Of a stretch of 10,836 nt of DNA, positions 1 through 6,146 are shown piece by piece (positions within the stretch are counted from its first letter, which is position 1; every line of letters starts with the position of its first letter). The stretch spans positions 1 through 10,836 of the forward strand of contig CANQKJ010000049.1 in NCBI GenBank assembly GCA_947624465.1. Reading direction: 5' to 3'. The position numbers and the translations under genes are program-made. This stretch comes from an uncultured Oscillospiraceae bacterium. Lineage in GTDB: Bacteria; Bacillota; Clostridia; Oscillospirales; Oscillospiraceae. Under the pieces are notes generated by a model. The model saw only the letters and a list, made by a program, of their open reading frames with translations. It did not search any database and was not told where the DNA came from.

Positions 1-522
<522 letters not shown>

Positions 523-550
523 GGTGTTCTCCTTTCTTTCTGTGCGGGAG

Positions 551-581
551 AAAAGAAAAACCTCCGCCGGGACGGCGGGGG
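551..581 (-). terminator. Riboswitch-controlled intrinsic terminator before metK
   Basis: On the minus strand a GC-rich hairpin (CCCCGCCG, short loop, CGGCGGAGG) is followed by TTTTTCTTTT. It sits between the S-box aptamer and the metK ribosome binding site, the expected position of the expression platform. SAM binding should favour this hairpin and stop transcription. Confidence 0.85.
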
Positions 582-596
582 AATGGGGTCGTTTCT

Positions 597-690
597 CCTC
601 ATCTCGCGTTTCCGCCGGAATTGGCACCTTGCCGCGCGGGCAGGTTGCCGTGGCTTCATCGGGCCGATCCCTCCGCCACTCTTGATAAGG
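597..690 (-). promoter_or_regulatory. SAM-I (S-box) riboswitch aptamer in the metK leader
   Basis: Read on the minus strand, the leader shows the conserved S-box order: CTTATCAAGAG, then GGAGGGA, then GGCCCGATGAAGCC, CGGCAACC, and AAGGTGCCAATTCC. The closing P1 helix is formed by CCTTATC (684-690) and GATGAGG (597-603), seven pairs including one G-U. The class binds S-adenosylmethionine and in Firmicutes normally ends transcription of methionine and SAM genes when SAM is high. It lies between a sigma-A promoter and an intrinsic terminator just ahead of metK, which fits that mechanism. Confidence 0.95.
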
Positions 691-721
691 GTATGGAGTT
701 GTAGGACTCTGCGCTTCCCCC

Positions 722-750
722 ATTATAAGAGCCGGACGGGGGCTTGTCAA
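722..750 (-). promoter_or_regulatory. Full-consensus sigma-A promoter for metK
   Basis: On the minus strand TTGACA (745-750) and TATAAT (722-727) are separated by exactly 17 bases, matching the housekeeping consensus at all twelve positions. Transcription should start near 715, about 25 bases before the first base of the riboswitch aptamer. Such a strong promoter suits a gene whose control is mainly by transcript termination. Confidence 0.92.
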
Positions 751-781
751 TGGGGAGTTTTACGAAAACGTCATTCCGCGG

Positions 782-809
782 TTCGTTTTGCCGGGGAAAG
801 GGGTACAAT
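782..809 (+). promoter_or_regulatory. Weak promoter candidate for the serine recombinase gene
   Basis: A good -10 element, TACAAT, lies at 804-809, about 25 bases before the likely start codon. The only -35 candidate at suitable spacing (TTCGTT, 782-787, 16-base spacer) is poor, so expression is predicted to be low. It diverges from the metK promoter, with about 30 bases between the two. Confidence 0.4.
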
Positions 810-838
810 AGAGAAAAGGCGCAAGCGGAGTGATGCAG

Positions 839-1456
839 GTGGCAAATTACGGGTACATCAGGGTGAGCACCAGGGAGCAGAACGAGGACAGACAGCTCAT
901 CGCCCTGCGGGACGTGGATATCCCGGCGGGGAACCTCTACATGGACAAGCAGTCCGGCAAGGACTTCCAGCGCCCCCAGTACCAGCGGATGATCCGCCGG
1001 CTGGGGCGGGACGACGTGCTTTATATCAAGAGCATCGACCGGCTGGGCCGCAACTACGGAGAGATCCAGGAGCAGTGGCGCTTCCTCACCAAGGAGAAGG
1101 GCGCCGATATCGTCGTCCTCGATATGCCTCTGCTGGACACCCGCCGGGGAAAGGACTTGCTCGGCACCTTCCTCAGCGATATCGTCCTCCAGGTGCTGTC
1201 CTTCGTGGCCGAGAACGAGCGGGTCAACATCCGCCAGCGCCAGGCCGAGGGCATCGCCGCCGCCAAGGCACGGGGGGTCCGCTTCGGCCGCCCGCCCCTG
1301 CCCCTGCCCGAGAACTTCCGGGCCGTCCACCGCCAGTGGCGGGAGAAAAAACTCCCCCTGCCTAAGGCTGCCGCCGCCTGCGGCATGAAGGAGGGCACCT
1401 TCTACGCACGGGCCAGGAAAATGGAGGCGGGCGAGGGCCCCGCGCCCCAAAGCTGA
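839..1456 (+). CDS. Serine recombinase (resolvase/invertase family)
   Basis: A small serine recombinase of about 205 residues that cuts and rejoins DNA at short crossover sites through a covalent phosphoserine. The N-terminal catalytic domain begins YGYIRVSTREQ. Counting from the GTG at 839, the key residues fall at gamma-delta resolvase positions: R8, S10, Q19, R45, D67, R68 and R71 (SIDRLGR). A long helix with ENER near 125-128 leads to GRPP at 150-153 and a C-terminal helix-turn-helix (about 173-195). The start is ambiguous: GTG 830, ATG 833 or GTG 839. GGAG at 827-830 is well spaced only for 839, and that start gives a typical family N-terminus. No transposase accompanies it. An inverted-repeat element lies 100 bases past its stop, making a site-specific invertase role plausible; resolvase function is the alternative. 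Confidence 0.93.
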   Translation: MANYGYIRVSTREQNEDRQLIALRDVDIPAGNLYMDKQSGKDFQRPQYQRMIRRLGRDDVLYIKSIDRLGRNYGEIQEQWRFLTKEKGADIVVLDMPLLDTRRGKDLLGTFLSDIVLQVLSFVAENERVNIRQRQAEGIAAAKARGVRFGRPPLPLPENFRAVHRQWREKKLPLPKAAAACGMKEGTFYARARKMEAGEGPAPQS

Positions 1457-1463
1457 ATATTGG

Positions 1464-1497
1464 AAAGCCCCGGCGTCCATGGGACGCCGGAGCTTTT
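1464..1497 (+). terminator. Intrinsic terminator of the serine recombinase gene
   Basis: Eight bases after the stop codon, GCCCCGGCGTCC (1467-1478) pairs with GGACGCCGGAGC (1482-1493) around a three-base loop with one mismatch, followed by TTTTGTC. It isolates the recombinase transcript from the surface-protein gene. Read the other way it could also stop leftward transcripts leaving the inverted-repeat element, although the U-tract there is poorer. Confidence 0.88.
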
Positions 1498-1511
1498 GTC
1501 GCTTATGGGAG

Positions 1512-1557
1512 AAAATTTGAAAATGTGGGTGGGGAAGATGCACGAAAAATTTGAAAA
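1512..1557 (+). repeat. Pair of 12-bp direct repeats left of the inverted-repeat element
   Basis: AAAATTTGAAAA occurs at 1512-1523 and again at 1546-1557, a 34-base period. The second copy overlaps the outer end of the left inverted-repeat arm by two bases. Both are in AT-rich DNA that contrasts with the GC-rich genes around it. They could be accessory protein-binding sites, but low-complexity chance repetition is possible. Confidence 0.55.
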
Positions 1558-1573
1558 AGTGTACTTTTACAAA
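1556..1573 (+). repeat. Left arm of 18-bp perfect inverted repeat
   Basis: AAAGTGTACTTTTACAAA. Its exact reverse complement is at 1665-1682. Continuing inward past one mismatch, two more bases pair, giving 20 of 21 matches. The arm contains the near-palindromic core AAAGTGTACTTT, of the kind a recombinase dimer could bind. Confidence 0.95.
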
Positions 1574-1595
1574 TTTCAATGCAGAAATCTGTCAA
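1566..1595 (-). promoter_or_regulatory. Second leftward promoter candidate, -10 inside the left repeat arm
   Basis: On the minus strand a perfect -35, TTGACA (1590-1595), is followed after 18 bases by TGTAAA (1566-1571), a four-of-six -10 lying inside the left repeat arm. Because the arms are identical in inverse, inversion would keep this promoter intact and aim it at the surface-protein ribosome binding site. The -10 is weak, so this rests mainly on the perfect -35. Confidence 0.42.
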
Positions 1596-1599
1596 GTTC

Positions 1600-1628
1600 A
1601 AAATAGCACAAAGAAGCGGAAAAATCAA
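1600..1628 (-). promoter_or_regulatory. Leftward promoter candidate inside the inverted-repeat element
   Basis: On the minus strand TTGATT (1623-1628) and TATTTT (1600-1605) are 17 bases apart, and TGC directly before the -10 makes an extended -10 element. Each hexamer matches consensus at four of six positions. In the sequence as given it drives transcription away from the surface gene; inverted, it would face it. Confidence 0.45.
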
Positions 1629-1664
1629 GCATTTTCTAAGGCTGAAACCTTGTCGAAAAATAAG

Positions 1665-1682
1665 TTTGTAAAAGTACACTTT
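1665..1682 (-). repeat. Right arm of 18-bp perfect inverted repeat
   Basis: TTTGTAAAAGTACACTTT on the plus strand, the exact reverse complement of 1556-1573. It sits immediately upstream of the ribosome binding site of the SLH protein gene. Confidence 0.95.
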
Positions 1683-1701
1683 ATTATGAGGAGGAAAACA
1701 C

Positions 1702-3954
1702 ATGAAGAAACGTATCCTGGCACTGCTCCTGGCCGCCGTCATGGTGATGGCGACGGTCCCCGCCGTGTTCGCGGCGGATGCCGCGGTGTCCGCGGCCACA
1801 GCGGCGGAGCTGCTGGACGCCGTGGGGAGCGGCGCGTCGGCTGTCAAGCTCACCGCCGACATTGAACTCCACGAACAACTCTGGCTTGAAAACAACATCG
1901 ACCTTGACCTGGACGGGCACACTCTGACGCTGGTGTCCGACCCCAACTCTACCATGGAGACCTGCGAAGAACTGGACAGTTATATCTTTATCCCCTCTGA
2001 CGACGTAGAGGCCACCATTCGAAACGGTACTGTCAAGGGCGACGCGCAGTTTTGGTCTGTGTTAAGCCTGGACCACGGCACGGCCCATCTTGAGGATCTG
2101 ACTGTGAGCGGGCGCGGCGAGGGCATGACCGAAAGCTCCGGCGTAAGTATGGCGAACGGCTCCGTGGAACGCTGCGCCATTTATGGCGGTTTCTTCCCCT
2201 TCGGACACATCACGTCGATCGGGGAGTCCTCCTTTACCAACAACGCGGAATACGGAATGCCTCTCTCAGTTTATGATTGGACAGTTGTCATCGACGAGAT
2301 CACAGACTGCTCGTTTACCCGCAAAACCGCGGATCTTCCCCTTATCTATATGGCAGCCGGGGAAATCGGCGCCATCAAGGACTCCGCTTTCCTTGTGGAG
2401 AATGGCGCCGACAACACCGGCATCTTCCTTGAAGGCGGCTCTATCGGCAGCATCGACAACTGTACCTTTACCATGAGCGGTCCCGGCAGCCTGTGGGGTA
2501 TTCAGGCATTCGAGGGCGCTTCCATCGACTCTATTTCCGGCTGCACGCTTGATCTGAACACCACCGGGGACGCCAGCGCTTACTCCTTCGCCATCGCGGC
2601 CAAAGGCGGTGAGATCGGTTCCATTTCCGGCACCTCCGTCTCGATCACCGGCGTCAACGTCTGCGCCATCACTGCGGGAAGCGCCATCGGTTCCATAAAT
2701 AACTGTGACATCCAGGCTGTGGCGTCCGAGAACGCGGAGGACCCCTATGTACAGGCTATTCATATGGAGGGCGGAGAGATCGGCTCCATCTCCAATGTGA
2801 CCGCCGTTGGCGATCTGGATGCTCAGGGCAGCTATATCGACGGCGAGTCCGGCGATCTTGTAGAATTCCGAAACGTAATCGGAAAGATCGTCAACTCCAC
2901 TTTTGACGGCTGGATAAACATTATTGATGCCGAAGTGGGCGATATCCGTCGGAACACTGCCTATGCAATCAGCGTGGGCAGCAGCACAGCCGACGCCCCC
3001 ACGACCGTGGACAAGATCATCGGCAACACCGCCGCCGCGCTGGAAATCGGCGGTTTCTGGCCGGAGGGCGATAATCCCCCCGTTCCCTCCGCGACCGTCG
3101 TGGGCGAGGTCAGCGGCAATAAATTCGTATGTCCGCAGGACGCCTCCGATCTCTACGTTGCCTTTGTTAACTCCGGCACCATTGAGCTGATGGCGGACAA
3201 TGAGATCAAAGGCCCCTCGGAGGAGGACGCCGCTGACGGTTTAAACATGGGCATTATCAAGGTCCTGCGGGCTGAGGGCGAGCTGGTGAACGAGTACGAG
3301 AATTACGGCCCCTCCTTTGTGGGCGAGTTTATCATCGAGGGCTCCGGCTGGTATTACGAGGCCACCGGCGAACAGGTCCCGCTGGGCATCATCGAGTCTG
3401 TAGAGGCCCCGCTGCCTCCCGTGACCTTCACCGATGTTCCCGCTAACGCCTACTACGCCGACGCGGTGGCCTGGGCGGTGGAAAACGGCGTCACCAATGG
3501 TGCCACCAGCACCACCTTTGACCCCGACGGGGACTGCACCCGCGCCCAGATCGTCACCTTCCTGTGGCGGGCCTGTAACAAGCCGGAACCCAAGTCCACG
3601 GTGAGCCCCTTCACCGACGTGACCGACCCCGGCGCCTACTACTACAAGGCGGTCCTCTGGGCGGTGGAGAACGGCATCACCAATGGTGCCACCAGCACCA
3701 CCTTCGACCCCAACGGCACCTGCACCCGTGGTCAGGCGGTGACCTTCCTGTGGCGGGCCGCCGAAAAGCCTTCCGCGTCCGGCGGCAGCGCCTTCACCGA
3801 CGTGACCGACCCCGGCGCCTATTACTATGACGCTGTGCGGTGGGCGGTGGAGAACCACATCACCGACGGCAAAACGTCTACCACCTTCGCCCCCGGCGAG
3901 ACCTGCACCCGGGGCCAGATCGTCACCTTCCTCTTCCGGGATCTGGCGGAATAA
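1702..3954 (+). CDS. Secreted beta-helix surface protein with three C-terminal SLH domains
   Basis: A 750-residue exported protein, probably held on the cell wall and facing outward. A signal peptide (MKKR, then a hydrophobic stretch) ends at about A24 (VFA, then ADA). Residues from about 30 to 520 look like a right-handed parallel beta-helix: short recurring rungs such as GEIGAIKDSAF, GSIGSIDNCTF and GEIGSISGTSV, most regular at about 220-365. Three SLH domains begin near 576, 637 and 698 (each FTDV, Tyr-rich, then AVxWAVENxxTxG, TSTTFxP and CTRxQ). SLH domains usually bind pyruvylated secondary wall polymers. No catalytic site is recognisable, so a sugar-binding or adhesive role is only a guess. 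The ATG has GAGGAGG seven bases upstream. The leader holds an inverted-repeat element, suggesting on/off expression. Confidence 0.9.
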   Translation: MKKRILALLLAAVMVMATVPAVFAADAAVSAATAAELLDAVGSGASAVKLTADIELHEQLWLENNIDLDLDGHTLTLVSDPNSTMETCEELDSYIFIPSDDVEATIRNGTVKGDAQFWSVLSLDHGTAHLEDLTVSGRGEGMTESSGVSMANGSVERCAIYGGFFPFGHITSIGESSFTNNAEYGMPLSVYDWTVVIDEITDCSFTRKTADLPLIYMAAGEIGAIKDSAFLVENGADNTGIFLEGGSIGSIDNCTFTMSGPGSLWGIQAFEGASIDSISGCTLDLNTTGDASAYSFAIAAKGGEIGSISGTSVSITGVNVCAITAGSAIGSINNCDIQAVASENAEDPYVQAIHMEGGEIGSISNVTAVGDLDAQGSYIDGESGDLVEFRNVIGKIVNSTFDGWINIIDAEVGDIRRNTAYAISVGSSTADAPTTVDKIIGNTAAALEIGGFWPEGDNPPVPSATVVGEVSGNKFVCPQDASDLYVAFVNSGTIELMADNEIKGPSEEDAADGLNMGIIKVLRAEGELVNEYENYGPSFVGEFIIEGSGWYYEATGEQVPLGIIESVEAPLPPVTFTDVPANAYYADAVAWAVENGVTNGATSTTFDPDGDCTRAQIVTFLWRACNKPEPKSTVSPFTDVTDPGAYYYKAVLWAVENGITNGATSTTFDPNGTCTRGQAVTFLWRAAEKPSASGGSAFTDVTDPGAYYYDAVRWAVENHITDGKTSTTFAPGETCTRGQIVTFLFRDLAE
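3491..3704 (+). repeat. Near-identical DNA repeats within the SLH-coding region
   Basis: A 28-base stretch starting TCACCAATGGTGCC is identical at 3491-3518 and 3677-3704 (62-codon offset, SLH1 and SLH2). A further 31-base identity links SLH2 and SLH3 (3608-3638 and 3791-3821). Identity at synonymous positions points to recent duplication or gene conversion between the SLH units. Confidence 0.85.
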
Positions 3955-3966
3955 CCGCATCCGCGC

Positions 3967-4003
3967 AAAAGAGCCGCCTGTCATTGCGACAGGCGGCTCT
4001 TTT
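3967..4003. terminator. Bidirectional intrinsic terminator between the SLH gene and spoVAE
   Basis: A perfect 16-bp stem (3967-3982 with 3988-4003) around a five-base loop begins with AAAA and ends with TTTT, so it has a short U-tract in both directions. It begins 12 bases after the SLH stop codon and lies 11 bases beyond the spoVAE stop. It should serve both convergent genes. Confidence 0.92.
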
Positions 4004-4014
4004 CAGCGCGAAGA

Positions 4015-4371
4015 TCAGCCTTTGGGCTTGGGCTTGAACACGAAGGCCACCACCACGCCCAGGAAAATGGCGGCGGCGATGCCTCCCGCGGTGCCGGTGA
4101 TCCCCCCGGTGACCGCCCCCAGCAGGCCGTCCTTGGCGATGCCCTCCTGGACGCCCTTGGCCAGGGTGTAGCCGAACCCGGTGAGGGGCACCGTGGCGCC
4201 GGCCCCGGCCCACTCCGCCAGGGGCTTGTAGAGGCCGATGGCGGTGAGGACCACGCCCGCCACCACATAGGTCACCAGGATGCGGGCGGGGGTGAGTTTG
4301 GTCTTGTCGATGAGGATCTGGCCGACGACGCAGAACAGGCCGCCGACGACGAACGCGCGCAGATATTCCAT
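4015..4371 (-). CDS. spoVAE: Stage V sporulation protein AE
   Basis: A 118-residue hydrophobic protein starting MEYLRAFVVGGLFCVVGQ, with hydrophobic stretches near 5-20, 30-50, 60-75 and 85-112 and a basic tail (KPKPKG). It matches SpoVAE (the SpoVAEb form, about 116 residues in Bacillus subtilis). SpoVA proteins sit in the inner membrane of the spore and move calcium-dipicolinate into the forespore and out at germination. Its ATG follows the spoVAD stop after one base (TGATATG), with a GGAAGGAGG ribosome binding site inside the end of spoVAD, so the two are one operon and probably translationally coupled. Confidence 0.93.
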   Translation of the reverse strand: MEYLRAFVVGGLFCVVGQILIDKTKLTPARILVTYVVAGVVLTAIGLYKPLAEWAGAGATVPLTGFGYTLAKGVQEGIAKDGLLGAVTGGITGTAGGIAAAIFLGVVVAFVFKPKPKG

Positions 4372-4372
4372 A

Positions 4373-5389
4373 TCAGTGTCCTCCTTCCAGGGCGATGGCG
4401 TGGCAGATGCCGGGGACGGACTCCCCCTGCATGGTGGCGGTGGGGGAGTGGAGGGCCCCGGTGGGGCAGAACAGGACCCGGTTCCACCGGCCGGAGAGGA
4501 GCCCCGGCAGGATATGGCCGCACAGCACCGACGCGGAGCAGCCGCAGCCGGAGGCCCCGGCGTGAACATCCTGCTCGTCCATGTCGAACAGGAGCAGGCC
4601 GCAGTCGCTGTAATTGGACAGGGGGCAGCCGTCGGTGGAGAAGAAGTCGGACACGATCTCCGAGCCCAGCTTGCCCAGGTCGCCGGTGAGGATCAGGTCG
4701 TAGTAGTCGGGAGCGAGGCCGGTGTCCTCAAAATGGGCCTTGAGGGTCTTGTAGGCGGCGGGGGCCATGGCCGCCCCCATATTGTTGGCGTCCTTGATGC
4801 CGTAGTCGGTGACGATGCCCGCGGTGATCCGGGTCACCGAGATCCCCTTTTCGGGCTGGTTGGTGAGTATCACCGCGCCGGAGGCGGTGGCCGTCCACTG
4901 GGCGGTGGGGGTGCGCTGGCAGCCGTACTCCAGGGGAGTGCGGTACTGCCGTTCCGCCGAGCAGAAGTGGGAGGAGGTGACGGCGGCAGCGTACCGGCCG
5001 TACCCTCCGCTGAGGAGCAGGGCGGCCAGGGCCAGGCTCTCCCCCATGGTGGAGCAGGCGCCGTACAGCCCGAAGAAGGGCACGTCGGCGGCCCGGGCGG
5101 CGTAGCCGGAGCCGATGCACTGGTTCAGCAGGTCGCCGGCCAGGAGATAGTCCAGGTCGGCGGTGTGGCGGCCGGCGCGCTTCAGAGCGGCGTCCAGGGC
5201 CAGGCCCTGCATGACAGACTCGGCCTGTTCCCAGCTTTTCGCGCCAAACAGGTCGTCCTGGCAGGTGTGGTCAAAGTGGCGGCCCAGAGGCCCGGCGGAC
5301 TCCTTTTTGCCGGCGGCGGAGCCGTGGCCGATGATGGTGGGCGGGCAGGCGGGCTGAAAGGTCTGCTTGCCCAGCTTTTGATTGTCCAT
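4373..5389 (-). CDS. spoVAD: Stage V sporulation protein AD
   Basis: A 338-residue protein, the same length as Bacillus subtilis SpoVAD. It has a thiolase-like fold; recognisable stretches are GHGSAAGKKESAGPLG (21-36), LLNQCIGSGYAAR (87-99), GLYGACSTMGES (107-118) and LTGDLGKLGSE. SpoVAD binds dipicolinic acid and is needed for its uptake into the developing spore. The ATG at 5389 has AAGAAGG eight bases upstream; a GTG three codons earlier (5398) lies inside that ribosome binding site and is unlikely. spoVAE follows directly. Oddly, spoVAC, which usually precedes spoVAD, is absent: the next gene upstream is divergent and unrelated. Confidence 0.95.
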   Translation of the reverse strand: MDNQKLGKQTFQPACPPTIIGHGSAAGKKESAGPLGRHFDHTCQDDLFGAKSWEQAESVMQGLALDAALKRAGRHTADLDYLLAGDLLNQCIGSGYAARAADVPFFGLYGACSTMGESLALAALLLSGGYGRYAAAVTSSHFCSAERQYRTPLEYGCQRTPTAQWTATASGAVILTNQPEKGISVTRITAGIVTDYGIKDANNMGAAMAPAAYKTLKAHFEDTGLAPDYYDLILTGDLGKLGSEIVSDFFSTDGCPLSNYSDCGLLLFDMDEQDVHAGASGCGCSASVLCGHILPGLLSGRWNRVLFCPTGALHSPTATMQGESVPGICHAIALEGGH

Positions 5390-5416
5390 GATAGGCACCT
5401 TCTTTTTGTTTCTGCG

Positions 5417-5447
5417 GATAGTGTTTCCAGCGGGGAAGATTTCATGC
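5417..5447 (-). promoter_or_regulatory. Possible forespore (sigma-G-like) promoter for spoVAD
   Basis: On the minus strand GCATG (5443-5447) resembles the sigma-G -35, and CACTATC (5417-5423) partly resembles the CATnnTA -10. The 19-base spacer is one or two longer than usual and the -10 lacks its T. No convincing sigma-A promoter was seen for this operon. Forespore control is expected from known spoVA regulation. Confidence 0.3.
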
Positions 5448-5456
5448 GCGGTCAGG

Positions 5457-5475
5457 CTTTTTCCTCTGGAAAAAG
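5457..5475. promoter_or_regulatory. 8-bp perfect dyad between divergent promoters
   Basis: CTTTTTCC and GGAAAAAG form a perfect inverted repeat around TCT. It overlaps the -35 of the rightward promoter at 5467 and lies upstream of the spoVAD operon. It could be an operator or a small hairpin; no matching regulator is recognised. Confidence 0.4.
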
Positions 5476-5495
5476 GGAAACGGTTATGCTATACT
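5467..5495 (+). promoter_or_regulatory. Extended -10 sigma-A promoter for the Cys-rich protein/thioesterase operon
   Basis: TATACT (5490-5495) is preceded directly by TGC, an extended -10, with TGGAAA (5467-5472) 17 bases upstream as a four-of-six -35. Transcription would start near 5502, about 26 bases before the ATG. Confidence 0.65.
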
Positions 5496-5527
5496 AACAA
5501 TTTAGAATGTGATCTGGAGGAATGGCC

Positions 5528-6145
5528 ATGTCTGAGGAGAAACGCTCCATCGGCTATATCTGCCCGGTGTGCGGCCAGGCTGTGGTGGCGGAGCGGACCC
5601 TGTTCCGGCTGCTGGCGGGGGACAGTGCCGTCCCGTGTCCCTGCGGCAAGTCCGAGCTGTCCGTCCGGCAGACGGGGGACCGCTGCGAGGTGACGGTGCC
5701 CTGCCTGTTCTGCGCCAGGGACCACCGGGCGGCCTGCTCCAACGAGGGGCTGAAAAAGCAGAAGCTCATCGCCCTGACCTGCGGCAAGTCGGGCCTCGCC
5801 ATCTGCCACATCGGGGAGGAGGGCCAGGTGTTCCGGGCCATGGAGAAGCTGGAGGAGGCGGTGGACAAGCTCCGCCGGGACGACAGCGGGGAGAGCCGCG
5901 GCTCCTTCCTTAACGACGTGGTCATGGGCGAGGTGCTGGCCGAGCTGCGGGACATCGCCGCCCGTGGCGGCGTCAAATGCGCCTGCGGCTGCGACCAGTA
6001 CGGCGTGAAGGTGGGGTACTCCTCGGTGGACGTGATCTGCGCCGCCTGCGGGGCGGTCCTGCGGCTGCCGGCGGCCACCCCCGACGATATCGACGGGGTG
6101 TGCGCCCGATACACGCTGACCATTCCGGGAAAGGGGGAGCGCTGA
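5528..6145 (+). CDS. Cysteine-rich, probably zinc-binding protein of unknown function
   Basis: Not recognised as a named family. The 205 residues contain 16 cysteines in paired patterns typical of metal ribbons: CPVC (12-15), CPC (37-39), CLFC (59-62), CACGC (151-155) and CAAC (171-174). A charged helical segment (about 101-145) separates the N- and C-terminal cysteine groups. There is no signal peptide or membrane segment, so it is probably cytoplasmic; the CPVC and CAAC pairs look like one or two zinc ribbons. ATG 5528 is chosen over the ATG at 5522 because GGAGG (5516-5520) is seven bases from it but only one from the other. It shares a promoter with the acyl-ACP thioesterase gene one base downstream. 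A regulatory or scaffold role is possible but not shown. Confidence 0.85.
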   Translation: MSEEKRSIGYICPVCGQAVVAERTLFRLLAGDSAVPCPCGKSELSVRQTGDRCEVTVPCLFCARDHRAACSNEGLKKQKLIALTCGKSGLAICHIGEEGQVFRAMEKLEEAVDKLRRDDSGESRGSFLNDVVMGEVLAELRDIAARGGVKCACGCDQYGVKVGYSSVDVICAACGAVLRLPAATPDDIDGVCARYTLTIPGKGER

Positions 6146-6146
6146 C

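Larger units (their letters stand above)
1556..1682. other. Candidate invertible promoter element (phase switch) upstream of the SLH surface gene
   Basis: Two perfect 18-bp arms in inverted orientation enclose 91 bases of AT-rich DNA. The element ends five bases before the GAGGAGG ribosome binding site of the surface gene, so inversion would change only the promoter, not the coding start. Inside, the best sigma-A-like promoters lie on the minus strand and point away from the surface gene; the plus strand offers only a weak pair (TTGTCG 1650-1655, TACACT 1675-1680, 19-base spacer). A serine recombinase gene ends 100 bases upstream. This matches the known layout of invertible promoters of surface genes in gut bacteria. 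That the segment inverts is an inference. Alternatives are a regulator-binding dyad or a long-loop RNA structure. Confidence 0.68.

Noticed and set aside
656..1579. 307-residue minus-strand ORF
   Set aside because: It is antisense to the serine recombinase and runs through the SAM riboswitch and the metK promoter, so it is a chance open frame.
1556..1682. Inverted repeats as an intrinsic terminator
   Set aside because: A 91-base loop and no U-run argue against it, and the recombinase already has a good terminator at 1464-1497.
800..3954. Recombinase plus surface gene as an insertion sequence or transposon
   Set aside because: No transposase, no terminal inverted repeats around the whole block, and no target-site duplication were seen; the only inverted repeats lie inside the leader.
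4280..5497. 405-residue plus-strand ORF
   Set aside because: It is antisense to spoVAD and spoVAE, is full of Gly/Ala/Val, matches no family I know, and lacks a ribosome binding site.
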